A stretch of DNA of 41,417 nt from Monosiga brevicollis MX1 (GCF_000002865.3 NW_001865046.1:1121131-1162547), one strand, 5' to 3'; numbered from the stretch's first letter, positions 22,628 to 34,296 are shown. The notes: generated from the letters alone by a model not told the origin. Numbers and translations: made by a program.

Positions 22628-23010
22628 TCAACAGCGCTCAAAGACCTACAACAAGCACGGCGGGATCAGGATTGGCCCCAACCTCATGACCACGGGAGTG
22701 AGAGCAGGACGGCAGCATCGGGTGGCCGACCGAACCTTATACAGCTCCTTGAGGTTGGCGACTCGCAGAGCGCCTCCCTTTTCTGCCACCTGCTTTGAGG
22801 GGTGATACATGTTGCGGAATGCGGGAAACAAAACATGCTCCACCTGACCAGGTGTCACCCATGTGTTGGGACACAATGGTATGATGATGATGAGCGAGGC
22901 GATCCATTGCCACAACATGATCTTGTCGCTACCCCAAGGCACGATGCAAGCAACTCACCACCCAATGATCATCTTGCCGAGTGTCTTCAGTTGTCTGATA
23001 TCAAGCAAGG

Positions 23011-23044
<34 letters not shown>

Positions 23045-26000
23045 CGAGAGTAGTCAAGTGGCATGAGCCAAGGGGCAAAACTCATGCTGGTTTTGTCATA
23101 CCCATGAACGCTTGCCAGTCTTACCGTTTCCTCGCCATCATCAAATCGCATTGACACGGGCCGGGTTTCAAATGCAGCGTAAAAGCGTCTGCCAGGCAAC
23201 AATTGGGTTCGAACTCCTTTATCAGAGCCAAAAAGGCAGGCAATGGCACCAGCTTTGGCTTGGCCAGGGGCGACAAAGAGTGCAGCACAACAACAGCCCA
23301 TACCCTATTTGCTGGGCCACAGTACTGAAGCACGCCTTTTCTTCCTTCCAGTCGACATCCGTAATGAGATTCAGCAGAAAGAGTGGCAATCCGGAAAAGT
23401 CAGGCAAGTGGCCCTCGAGTAAGCATGGAACTGAGACGAGCTGACCCTGCTGTTAAGTGTACGCAAGAGCGCAAAAGTTACCTGTATGTGCCAACCAATT
23501 GTATGCAGTTGTGCCATCCTATACCACATACCTCCCCAATCTCGAGAGCAAAGTACTCGGTCAGCATAGCTGACTTTTCCTGGATAAACACAGCCATGTT
23601 CTACGGTAACAGACGGACGCAGGACATGATGGCAGAGCAAGTACATGAGGTGCCTGGCTAAAACATCCCACAGCTTAAAAAAGGTGATGCACAAACTACA
23701 AACCTGTGCAAGCTCGTCCTTGGGTCCATCTTCCGACGTCCATTCTGACTCGGGCCTGCATACAAGTGGGAAAAGAACGAGGCAGCGTCCCGGTCAAAGG
23801 GGCATGAGTATATCACCACGGGGTCATCGAATGACAGCAACATGCAGAAACTCAGGGGCCACTTGGCCCAGAGATGCAAAGCTCAAGGCTCGGGGACGTA
23901 TACATATGATAAGCGAAAGCAAGAGGGTGACGTTGCATGACAGGGGCACGCACATGTCCAGGGCCTGGCGCAGCAGCTCGCTCACACTGGGCGCCGGATC
24001 CAAAACGATAGGGCTCAAGGCAGCAAACCCACGCAGGCACAGCTGTGCAAAAAGCTCCTCGCTTAACAAGCGCGTCTTGATCAAGTAAAGGTTATGTTGG
24101 TGTTGGGCCAGTGCAAGGGATTGGTCGATACAACCGACAAAGACGTGGCCCCTCAAGAGATCACGGAAAGCTAGAGCAAGACCAGGGCGTTGCGAGAGCA
24201 CGACACATGCTCAAGATCAGGCAGGACTTTGGACGTGTGAGCCGGCCTGGATGGGACAGCGCAGGCAAACATTGTACGTACTTGCATGCTCTTGCTCCAC
24301 AAGCCCGTCGCGGAGCTCGCGTATGGACGTCAAAGTGACGTGTGATTCAGTCCAAGGTTTACCGATTCTAACAAGGCAAGGGCAGGTGAGGCAACGTATC
24401 CCAAGGCTTGCCCACACGCGCTGCTGCCTTTAGGGTATATAAATAACTTGCCGAGAGCGTGCCGCCAATGCCTGCGAGCTGCTGCCGGAAGCATTCTTTG
24501 CTCGCTTGGATCCTCGCGCGTCCAGGTCACCGTCAGAAGTTGCAACGTCACGCTTGGCGGAGCCAGCCAGATTGCCATCGCTGTGGGCATGTCCCATGGC
24601 GGTAACCGCGTTATCACCCTCACAAATATCGCTTTGACTAATATGAGCGTCGACATGCTCAACACCAATTGTCTCAGCATCGGCAGTGGTGGACTCGGGC
24701 TCGTCGAGAACAATCGGCGCGTTGGCTGTTGTGTCAGGAGTGGCAGTCAGAGCAAAAGACAAGTCCGTGCTGTCCGTGGCTTGTGATTCTTGAGCGACCG
24801 GCAGCGCAACCTCGTTGTTCGTGTTGTTTTCTTCGTCGTTGACCTCGTTGTCTTCGTCGCTCTCGACATCTGCAGCTTGCTCCATTGTGACTTCATCCGG
24901 ATCATCCTCAGCATGAGAACGACGTGGAATTTGTTGGCTCTGGCTCTGGCTCTGACTTTGGCTCTGGCTCTGGCTCTGGCTCTGGCTTTGAAGATCATCG
25001 AGGAGATCCTGAACCTCATTGTCGCGCCGCTGGGCCCGGGCAGACCGTTGACTGGTTCTAGCCGGCGTCGCGCTAGGTGTTGCTGTTGCTGATGATGCAT
25101 CAGAGCTTCGCCGTGCCAAGCTTGCTCGCTGACTACTGCGTGCAGCAGCAGCAGGCTGTGCCTGTTCGACGCGATCAAAAAACTATCCAAGAACGGCTGG
25201 TGAGCGGGCAACGCAATCGACAAAACAAACCATCTTTAGTTTTCATCCTGGATGGACAAGACCTACCTTCAGCAGGCTTTGTGAGGCCGAGTCAGTGCGC
25301 ACAATGTCATGATCATAAAGCAAACGATCCTCTTCTGCAGCCACAGCTCGCTGGCTGCGCCGCGTTCGCTGAGAAGCAACCGGTGCTGATTCTGGCTTGC
25401 TAGACAAGCTGGCTGCGCCTGGAAGTAGGGTCTGGGTTTGAAACGTTCGGGAAGTATTGCTGCCCAGTAAAGCTTCGCTCACCGCCACTGCGATACTTTG
25501 AACAATCTCCTCCTAATTCAGCCGAGCCGGTGAGCTCGATGAAAGGTTTCACAGGCAATAACCGGCGCATGCAAGCCTCATCAATCATACATGGTAGGTG
25601 CGACTACCAACCTCATTGAGAAAATGAACTTCGTGCTTTGTGGGATGCACATTGACGTCCACCAGTTCGGGCTTGATCAGCAAGGACAAGTAGGCAAACG
25701 AATGCATCCCACGAGGCAGATAGGCACTATACACTAGGGTGAGTGGCAAGGTAAGGGCGCAAAGACAGTTTAGCTTGATTTTTCAGGGTGGCCAGCAAAT
25801 GACGGGCTCGGGCGCTGGGTGGCTTGCATGTGCCAGGGCCGTACCTTCATCAATGGCCTTCTTGATGGTAGAGGAGCGTACGCTGCGATGATTGATGAAG
25901 AGGATGAGGGTTTGCTTCTTGGTGTTATAATTTGGGTTGGTCATGTAACCCTCAAGTTTGAAGTTGAGGTCGTTATCCTCTCGTTTGATCTGCGCACGCA

Positions 26001-26434
26001 CCAACACGACGACGGATCAATGAGCATGGTAAGAGGCAATGCAAGAAATGTAGTCAAGCAGGCCACGATGTGTTGCTGCCACAATGGCTCTGACGGCGAC
26101 CAGGACCTTACCTCGATAAGCTCCTGGGCGATGGCGTTGCCGTAAACGGCGCGAATGTTGTCAATCTGCGGAAATAGCCAATGAGTCGCGAGCCCGGGGC
26201 AAGATGGAAGCCCGCTAAGCGCGAATGTTACGCACCGTGGAGCCAGAGGCCGTGGTGCGTACCAACGCGGTGGCCTCGCCAAACTTCTTCAGCGTGAGGC
26301 CTGCACCGCTGTTGTGAATGGCATAGCTGAGGCGACGTCATGGTGAGCTGGGGACGCACCAGGCTCATGGAACGGGTGCGAGCATGACATTGACATTGAG
26401 GGCAAAACGGGGCAGCACACACACACACACACAC

Positions 26435-26481
<47 letters not shown>

Positions 26482-27429
26482 GTGAAACAACATCCACGAT
26501 GCGATTGAGCTCGTCATTGTAGTTTTTCAGAGCCCGTCGCCGGGCCTGCACATTGTAGAAGAGCTCCTCGACGGTGATCTGAGTGCCCGTGTTACCGGCG
26601 CACGGCTTCGGGGCTGCAGGTTTATCAGGACGTTCGGCCACCATCTTGCCGTCTCGATAAGATGCACTGCGGTGGAGTAACCGCCACGCACATGCCATAT
26701 TCAGCGATGGGGTGAGCCAGGCATGGCGCAAGTTCACGACAGGCAAAACAACAACTTAAGTTCTAGCCCAACCTGTAGGCGCATGGGCTGGTGGGAGTCT
26801 TGGTGATGATGGAGAGATGCGCAACGTGGCTGATGCTCGCAAGTGCCTCGCCACGAAAACCATAGGTAGCGATGGTTTGCAAGTCTTCGTAGGCACTCAG
26901 TTTGCTGGTCGTGAATCGCTCACAGACAATGTCCATGTCTTCTTTCTACAGCCAGGCAAGCCGCGGGCGGCGCGTCCGCGAGCGCGCGTTGAGCCGGATG
27001 TGCAGACGCAACGAGCAAAGAGGGACTTTCAAACTGCAGAATACGAACATTAATGCCATGACCATTATCCTGGATTTGCAAGAACTTGATGCCACCTTGC
27101 TTGACAGTGATGGTGACGCTGGTGGAGCCGGCGTCCAACCTAGACAAAGGGTGGCATGGCTTGTCAGCGGCAGATGTCCATGGACGTCCAGGCGAGCAGG
27201 GCGAGCAGGGCAGGCAATGACTGACGAGTTTTCCAACATCTCCTTGATGGCGTTGGCGGGGCGTTGAATGATCTGGGAAGCACGACACAAGGCAGGTCTA
27301 AGAAAAAAGTACCCGGAGGTACATCAACGTGTTGGCAACGCGGCGGGCCGAACGCACCTCGCCAGCGGCGATTCGATTCACAACAGCCTGCTCAAGGCGA
27401 TGGATTTTGGGGGGATCTGCGCTCGCCAT
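22628..27429 (-). CDS. MLH1: DNA mismatch repair protein MLH1, 20 exons
   Basis: MutL homologue; with a PMS partner it forms MutLalpha in nuclear mismatch repair. Exons (minus): 27429-27358, 27272-27226, 27139-27049, 26945-26773, 26666-26481, 26326-26236, 26165-26112, 25989-25845, 25733-25612, 25512-25267, 25182-24452, 24367-24282, 24170-23954, 23755-23704, 23600-23532, 23446-23304, 23188-23125, 22994-22959, 22843-22736, 22645-22628; total 916 aa (human 756). GHKL ATPase motifs: [17 protein letters not shown] with catalytic Glu35 and Asn39, DNGHGI at 64-69, [18 protein letters not shown]. Then [13 protein letters not shown] and VRTDS. The C-terminal dimerisation domain includes [10 protein letters not shown] and [11 protein letters not shown]. 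The last exon is 18 bases and encodes VFERC-stop, the invariant MLH1 terminus. The extra length is mainly the acidic linker in exon 11, with nine Ser-Gln repeats. Intron 11 is GC-AG. Confidence 0.95.
23011..23041 (+). repeat. A31 (T31 in MLH1 intron 17)
   Basis: On the MLH1 strand this is a 31-base T run ending about 16 bases before the acceptor of exon 18, so it serves as an extreme polypyrimidine tract. Confidence 0.8.
24931..24990 (-). repeat. Hexanucleotide repeat coding (Ser-Gln)9 in MLH1
   Basis: AGCCAG units, with a few synonymous changes (CAA, AGT), encode nine uninterrupted Ser-Gln dipeptides in exon 11, in the linker between the ATPase and dimerisation domains. Confidence 0.88.
26417..26480 (-). 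repeat. (GT)n at the donor of MLH1 intron 5
   Basis: On the MLH1 strand, exon 5 ends in TTTCACG and the intron begins directly with about 64 bases of GT repeat with one interruption (GC for GT). The first GT of the repeat is the splice donor. Confidence 0.8.
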
Positions 27430-27580
27430 GGAAGCGGTCCAGTCTGCTCACTCCCGCTGCGGTCCACTCGTCACCACGCCAACCCAAACCAGAAGCACGC
27501 CTCAACCACATCCGCACACAAGTAGAGCTCGGCCCTCGCTGCGGCTTGTAGCCGTTGTGTTTGCCCAAAAAGAAATTGAC

Positions 27581-27679
<99 letters not shown>

Positions 27680-27900
27680 GACCGTTAACAGCAACTTTCC
27701 CGCCAAAATCGATTGTCATTTGTCGACAAAGTCTTCACTGACTTGTTAGCTGTAAGGCAAAAAAAAATTCAAAAGGGTTGAGGCCGTTCTGCGTGTTGAT
27801 CAAGGGCGCGTGTTCATGCCAGGGCTCAGTGTTTGGCTGCAGCGTCGAGGACGACACGCGCGCTGGCTGGGGATACTGGACTCAACTGGCCAGAACCAAG
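27430..27900. promoter_or_regulatory. Divergent promoter region, MLH1 / basic protein, with (CA)n
   Basis: Only 471 bases separate the two start codons, so both promoters must share it. A (CA)n run of about 88 bases (27583-27672) lies about 155 bases upstream of the MLH1 ATG. Promoter function is inferred from position alone. Confidence 0.5.
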
Positions 27901-29499
27901 ATGGATGTAGCTGCCGTGGCTGCCTATCAGCGTATGTCTTGGCTGCTCGCCTCGCCCCACCGCCCCCTCCCATCTGCCGCTAATGCCATGGAGTAGATCC
28001 ACAGTGTGAGGCGCTCGTCGCTTATGCTAGCCTTTCTTGACCACAGCCTCACCACAGTCTGCTGCTGGTGCTGCAGTGGCCCGCACCTCTCCTGGACTGG
28101 TCTGGCCCACGCTCTCACCCGAGAACGTCGGCCAGAGTGGACCATCCAGCCATCAACGTCAAAGCCAGCAACTTGACGGCCAATCAACCGTGCAGAATGA
28201 TAAAGGCACGGGACGTGATATTTCGCCGCCAATGAGTGATAAACAAGGCCAACCTCGCCCACGGCGCCGGCGTCGACAAGCACGAGTTTCGCGCGAGCCA
28301 CTGCGCGCCACATTGGCGACTGAACCAGTGTTGATGAAGCGCCCATCACACTCCGAGGCTCGCCGGTCGCACCGCCACCCCAATGACTCAAGGGCCACAG
28401 CACGTGCAAAGTTTGATCCACCTATCCCGCTCTCCACCGGTGGCTTGAGCCACCAATCGGAGCGCCTTAGTGTGAGTCCCTCTGGGTCACGGCTGCCTGT
28501 TTCGTGGCACCAAACCCTTGCCATGAGTGGGCAATAATAATAATAATATTAGAAATGTCATTTCAGCTGCCTGCATGTGGGACAGAGGTTTAACAGCCGG
28601 GAGCAGTCGTTGCAATGCAACCTGGTTGTGTACTACTCACGTGTGACATGCTGTCCCTGGCCTGTTAGCTCGTGCGCCGCGCTCGTTCATCCGCTGTTGT
28701 CGAACGACGAACATTGCCGCCACCTTCATCTGAAACGACTCGACAAAGTAGCAGAGGAGCGAACATTGTGGCTTCTCCCAAATCACAACTCTTCATGCCT
28801 CCGACCTCCCCTCTGCCACCCGCGAGCAAACCCTTGCTGGCTCCAGCGGGTGCCCTCACGTTGCATGCGCCGGCACCCAATCGTTTGACGCATCGGTCAC
28901 CACCACCTCCCACCTTGAGGCGACAGCATCAACGCTTCCACGTGTTGAATGCCAATTGGAAGCGGGCAGGTCAGTTGTGACGCTAGAGTGGAGTGAGGAA
29001 GGGAGTGGTGGTACTCAAAGCGCTGGCCAGTCATGTTGTGGGCATTGTAAATACCAATGTGGCAGTGGGCACGGAGCACCAAATTCAGGCCCTTCGCCAG
29101 CGATTGTGTGAATTTGATAAAATCAATAGCAAGTAAGCGGAGCGCGATCTACTGCCTCCTTGGTCAACCTCGTGCGTCTTGTGCTAGCCTGTCCCCTGAC
29201 ATGTGACGGCCACACGCTAAATGTTAGATGGCAAGCCCAATTTTCTCGTCCAAACCCTGGGCCGTCTGCCCAGCTCGCCAGCTTTGAGCAGCTTCAGGCG
29301 ACCCCGCCAGGTGGTGAATCAGTGTTTCAACAGAACCCCGACGCCACAGCCCTACCGGCACGTGAGTCACCCAGCGGCTCGTGCTTGCTGCTACTTTGTG
29401 AAGGTGTTTGGAGTTTGCGCTCACGGCTTGGTGATATTCTCTATCCGACAGATTTTCAGGGTCAGCACGGAGGCATATTGTATGAGGGTGCCGAGTTGA
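27901..29499 (+). CDS. Basic, disordered protein, unidentified
   Basis: Five exons, 27901-27931, 28047-28471, 28669-28969, 29228-29361 and 29452-29499, join in phase to 312 aa. The sequence is rich in Arg, Ser, Pro and Gln, with basic clusters (RPRRRRRQARVSR near residue 87, RRARSSAVVERRT at the exon 2-3 boundary) that could be nuclear localisation or nucleic-acid contacts. A less biased stretch spans the exon 3-4 junction: HVLNANWKRA continuing into DGKPNFLVQTLGRLP. It is the only segment that looks folded or motif-like. No catalytic domain, signal peptide or membrane segment. It is divergent from MLH1 and convergent with MAGOH. Support comes from consistent phases and canonical splice sites rather than homology, so exon boundaries could change. 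Confidence 0.52.
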
Positions 29500-29846
29500 G
29501 ACGCTCACGATGGGGCCGGCGCCGATGAAATCCTGGCGTTTGGTCCATGACGTCGCAACAAAACGGAGAAAGCATTGACCCAATCTGACGGATGCCCTTT
29601 GAGAGATTTTGAGTGTCAATTTTGATCAAGATGACTCTTGTTCCGGCTTTTTTGTGATTTCAAGTATCTCAACGCCCCCGTGGCGTCAAGTTTTTCTTCT
29701 TCTCAGCTGCAGACGGCGCAGCCAGCCTGGCTTGCGATGCTACAGTTCACAACAACACATTCAAACCCACGCTTCCACGATGGCTCTTCTAGCATCAGAA
29801 AGAAGGCTTGGTTTCTGTCAGCGAGGTCAACCCTACAGGAGCTTGC
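29500..29846. other. Convergent 3' intergenic
   Basis: Lies between the basic-protein gene (+) and MAGOH (-). No gene recognised. Confidence 0.45.
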
Positions 29847-31053
29847 TCAACCCAGGGGCTTGATCTTGAAGTGCAGGGAGATCATCGAGAAAACAAAGCA
29901 TTTCAAATCCTGCACCAAGTAGTAGAACGTCCGCAAGCCCTCGGGGTCCCTGCATGGGTGCAGCGATGAAAAAAGAGGAAAGGCAGACGCCAGAACAAAT
30001 GACCAGAGGTGAGCAGCGTGTCTGCTCTGCCAATCATGAATCAGGGGGAGGGGGCATTGGGACGCACTTGCTGTCGTTGACTTCAATCATGCTGCCAATC
30101 TTGGCGGTGGTAAAGGAAATGTGATCGTTGCCGTACACAATTTCCAGCTCCTAATGACGGCAACCAAGAGTCGTCCGCCACCACGACGAAAGGACATGAA
30201 AGGTGAGCCAACCAATAAACACCGAGCTTCATGTCTGCAGCGCGACGTGAAGGTCCAAGTCGCCGATGTGGGAATGTCAAGCATTTTTGAACAGCCTGAA
30301 GGCGTACCTGGCGGCCAACGCGGTCAGGCATGGGCCACAGATTGTCATCTTCCTTGGTGATCTGCCACAATTCAGAAGATTAAATCATGAACATCAAGTG
30401 GGGTTGTAATGACCCTGAACAGATGCGGCAAATGAAGCAGATGTGGTATTTGTAAAACGCGCGCCAGACCTCGCTGTCTTCGATGATGGCCTTGATCTCT
30501 TCAAGGACGGCCTTGGATACGTAGCACTGGACAAGAAAAAGAATCGAGCATATGTGCCGCACCGCAATAGGGGTGTGAGAACACGGAGACTGAAAAATGC
30601 GACGTCAAGCGGCGTGGTGCCGTGAACGCGAACGAGAAGGACCCACCTCCTTGCGAATCATCGAGTCATTCTTGTACTCGGAGTTGTTGGCATAGCGGAG
30701 CTTGCCTGAATGGACGAGCAAGCGGGGAGGCATGGCGGTCGATTACAACATGAGTCAGGTCGAGAGGAATTTGACCATGACTCGTTTTTGTTTTTTTCTT
30801 TTTCTTCCTCTTCTTCTTCTTCTTCAGCGATGGTGCGAAATGCTGCCTGCTTGACCAGAGGGTCGATAACTGACCATTGCCGGTGAATTCAAACTCCAGA
30901 AACTCGTGGCCAAACTTGCCCTTGTGGCCCACGTAGTACCTGAAGAAGGGTGGAAGAGGCCGATTCACAAACGTTAGCCTGCTGCGGTGCGAGCGAAAAG
31001 AATCGATCGGCTGGGGCTCGGGCATACCGAACGTAAAAGTCGCTGTCAGCCAT
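29847..31053 (-). CDS. MAGOH: Mago nashi homologue, exon junction complex core
   Basis: MAGOH pairs with Y14 (RBM8A) in the exon junction complex, acting in mRNA localisation and nonsense-mediated decay in the nucleus and cytoplasm. Seven exons (minus): 31053-31028, 30939-30875, 30705-30647, 30526-30470, 30361-30308, 30150-30068, 29949-29847; total 148 aa against 146 in human. The whole chain is recognisable: [20 protein letters not shown], then LRYANNS, a helix [46 protein letters not shown], and the end [16 protein letters not shown] followed by FKIKPLG. The start [11 protein letters not shown] matches the usual N-terminus, although an ATG is not the only option upstream. An intact EJC core protein fits a genome with this many introns. 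Confidence 0.96.
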
Positions 31054-31290
31054 CTCGTCAAGTTCGGGATGGAACAACTAGATGTTGCAAAGCATACAGC
31101 ACCACCCGCAGCATCAAGGAGCGTGAGGCAGCAGCAGTGTGAAGAGCGGTGTGAAGGGCGGTGAGCACTGGCGCTCCCGCATGAGCTCGGACCCTTGAAT
31201 CGGCCCTGCACAGCTCGGATCGTGTACAACACCTGTTGTGGCGAAAATACACCCGACACACACTGTGACAGCACAAAGATAAAAGCTCTT

Positions 31291-31357
<67 letters not shown>

Positions 31358-31487
31358 GCTCTCTCTCTTAGCTCTCTCTCTCTCTATCTCTTATCTCTCA
31401 AACCCATCTCTCTCTTATCGCTCTCTCTCTCTCTTCTCAAACTCTCTCTCTCTCTCAAACTCTCTCAAGCTCTTTCTCTCTCAAGCT

Positions 31488-31524
<37 letters not shown>

Positions 31525-31587
31525 CTGTTCTCTCTCTCACACACACATCTACATTTGTTGGTGTTGGTGGCCTCAAGGACGACGGAG
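31054..31587. promoter_or_regulatory. Divergent promoter region, MAGOH / GRASP, with (CT)n
   Basis: 534 bases between two start codons. About 31291-31540 is a long imperfect (CT)n tract on the plus strand, interrupted by TTAG, ATCTCTTA and CTCAAAC pieces. It is probably in the GRASP 5' UTR or core promoter. Function is inferred from position. Confidence 0.55.
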
Positions 31588-33764
31588 ATGGGGGCTTCTC
31601 AGTCGCTGGAGATTCCCGGGGGCGGGACGGGGGGCTACAACGTTCTTCGTGTCCAAGACAACTCTCCAGGCCATGATGCCGGACTGGAGCCTTTCTTTGA
31701 CTACATTATCGCCATCAAGGGGATCCGTTTGGTATGTCCCGCCATACGTCGTTGTTGGCACTGTCCACAGGCACCAAACGCGTGACGGGGCTGAGCCGGC
31801 CATCTTTCCCTGGCTGTTTCGTAGCACGAGGACAGTCCTTTTCTCAAGACATGCGCCAATGAGAACATCAACAAGCCTGTGCAAATCCTAGTGTACTCGA
31901 GCAAGGATCAGACCGTCCGAGGTATGCACCTGGTGCCGCCCTCGTGTTTTCCGAGCCCTGCTGCCTCGCACGGCACCTTAATTTGGGTGATGCACCCACC
32001 ACTCCATGCGCTCGATCAGTGGCCACGGCGACAAAAGCAGCCAAAAATCAAAGACCACTAACCCCTGCCCTGATCTGCTATTCTGCACGGCGCAGAGACA
32101 ACAATAATCCCTAATAAAAACTGGGGCGGCGCCGGGCTGCTGGGTCTCAGCATCCGCTACGCCTCCTTTGAGCGCGCGAGCGAGACCGTGTGGCATATTC
32201 TCGTGCGTGACCGTTTCCCTGCCTTGACGGTCCCATCCCCAGGGACTAGCCGTAGTGCCTCCCCCATGCTGATGGACGCTGGTGTGCATGGCTTCTAGGA
32301 CGTCCAACCTGGCTCGCCCGCCGCGCATGCCGGCCTTTTGTCCGGGACAGATTATATCGTGGCTGCTGATTCCGTGCTTGAGGAGGAAGATGATCTGTCC
32401 GTTTCTTTTGCTACCCAAGCTTGCCCACATCTCCCACCTTGCCCGCATCTCCCACCTTGCTCGCCGGCTGACCCCCCCCTCTTCCCCCCTTGCGGCTTCT
32501 TCTGTTGGCGATCGGCCCGCTCAACCTTGCAGGGCGGCGCTCCTTGAGAAGCACATCGGTGAACCTGTGCGCCTTTACGTGTACAACAGTGACATTGATG
32601 CCTGCCGTGAAGTTGTGGTCACACCCAAGCGCGGCTGGGGAGGCGAGGGCATGTATGTTGCCCCGCCTAGTGTCGTCAAAGCGTGCACACCTCGCTTTGC
32701 CACATGCCTTTGCTCACCGCATGCGCCCTCGCTTGTCTTCCACAGTTTGGGTTGTGGCATTGGCTTTGGCTATCTGCATCGGATTCCAGCCTCGAAGCGC
32801 AACCTCGATGCGGTGCGTGCTAGGCCCATGCGCAAGCCTGTCAAACACCCGCCCGTCCGCACTCGTGCCTCGCCTGACCTTTTCTGTTCTTTTCATTCTT
32901 TCCTTTGGTGCACCCGTGGATCCTCTGCAGCCTCTGGAAAAGCCACCGCTCAACTCGGCAAAGTCACTGCAAGAGCTCTCCGTGCCTCGCTCCGTGCTGC
33001 CAGATCCTGTTCTACCAACTATCGCTGCCCCGACCTTTAATTTTTCCGTCACGTCGGCCCCGTCAAAGTCCCCGTCGCGCAGCTCTCGCTCGCCGCTGCC
33101 TCCGCCCATTGACGCCGTTCCACCCAAAGCCATTTCACCAGCCTCGTCGCGGGCCTCTTTGGTCATGATGCGCCCTTCCACCGCCATTTCCAACCCTTAC
33201 CCCAACGGCATCAAACGTCGCGAGTCAGAAGACTATCCCTATACTGTCAGCCCACCCCCGGACGACGCTGCGGAGGACCTCGTCAGCAGTACGGCTAGCC
33301 CGCCTCAGCAACTGGCTTGGTCTTGCGAGATAAGAAGCCTGAACTGCTCAGAACCTTGGCCTCACACGGCTTGCCTCCGCCGCTTGTTTCCATAGGTACT
33401 CAACACATGCACCTTTCATCAGGACCATCCTCACCAAGTATGTCGTTTGTCAAAACAAGTTGGCATGGTTGACTTGAATGATTTCATCCGCTTTGGATAA
33501 CCGCGCCTGCTTACGCCCGTCACGATTGAAATAGCACCCCACTCTGGGCCATTGAGCCATGTGGTTGGCACTGGACATCGCTCACAGTCTCCAGGTTCCT
33601 CGCTATCGCGAGGTTCAACCGCTTCAAACATCTCGGTCGACGGCGTCCATCATTCAAGCTCGCCCTCCCCTGCACCCCCTGCCGGGGGCACTCCACCCAT
33701 CCCAGAGCTACCGCCATCCTCGTTTGACTTTTCAAAACTGACTCCTGAGCCGGCCTCCCAATAA
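31588..33764 (+). CDS. GORASP: Golgi reassembly-stacking protein (GRASP55/65 homologue)
   Basis: Peripheral Golgi protein that tethers cisternae through paired PDZ-like domains and acts in unconventional secretion. Exons: 31588-31731, 31825-31921, 32096-32202, 32299-32396, 32533-32652, 32746-32812, 32931-about 33281, possibly a 15-base microexon 33423-33437, and 33588-33764. MGASQS is an N-myristoylation start. PDZ1 begins [15 protein letters not shown] with [18 protein letters not shown]2 contains [36 protein letters not shown] and [14 protein letters not shown]. These 211 residues are highly conserved. The C-terminal Ser/Pro-rich region (about 175 residues) ends [14 protein letters not shown]. 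The junctions after 33281 rest on phase only; the TAA stop overlaps an AATAAA at 33759-33765, a possible poly(A) signal. The protein is about 386-391 aa. Confidence 0.92.
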
Positions 33765-34116
33765 ACCTGGTTGTCTCAAACCTCGGGCCCGCCCGAGGGT
33801 TCATAGGTCCATCAGGCTCAGCTCATCCTTTTGCCATTACTACGGTCTCTTTTGTTTTGATTTTATCATCTCTTCCCTTTTTTTTTTCTTTCAAATTATG
33901 ACGCTTGGACTTTCGTGGTAGCACGTTGAAGAAGTGCCCCCGTCAAACACCGCCCGCCCGTCCGTCGCCTCGGTCGCGGCGTTGAAACTTTAAACTCAAC
34001 TTCCTCCCCCTTTTTTAAACATTCTATTTTTAGATCACACTTTTTTTTTCGCGCGAAGATTTGAATTCTTTTGTTGCGAGAGAGAGAGAGAAAAAGAGAG
34101 AGAGAGAGAGAGAGAG

Positions 34117-34174
<58 letters not shown>

Positions 34175-34296
34175 GCGATCGACCGACTGACCGCATCGTC
34201 GCGGCTTGTCGGGGTGGTCTCGACGCTGGTTTGCACTGCCCACACAAGTGCACTTTGCTTTTTTTTGAGCCGACTTTTACTCCAAGATCACCGATC
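33765..34296. other. Intergenic, GRASP to Greatwall kinase, with (GA)n(GT)n
   Basis: T-rich sequence, then a compound microsatellite: (GA)n at about 34078-34120 joined directly to (GT)n at about 34121-34173, about 120 bases before the kinase ATG. The open frame running through the repeat into the kinase gene is not taken as coding. Confidence 0.55.

Noticed and set aside
27555-27749. Open frames of poly(Thr-His) or poly(Cys-Val) across (CA)n tracts (also near 26289-26480, 34120-34245)
   Set aside because: Simple dinucleotide repeats have no stops in these frames; the composition is not protein-like and the real genes lie beside them.
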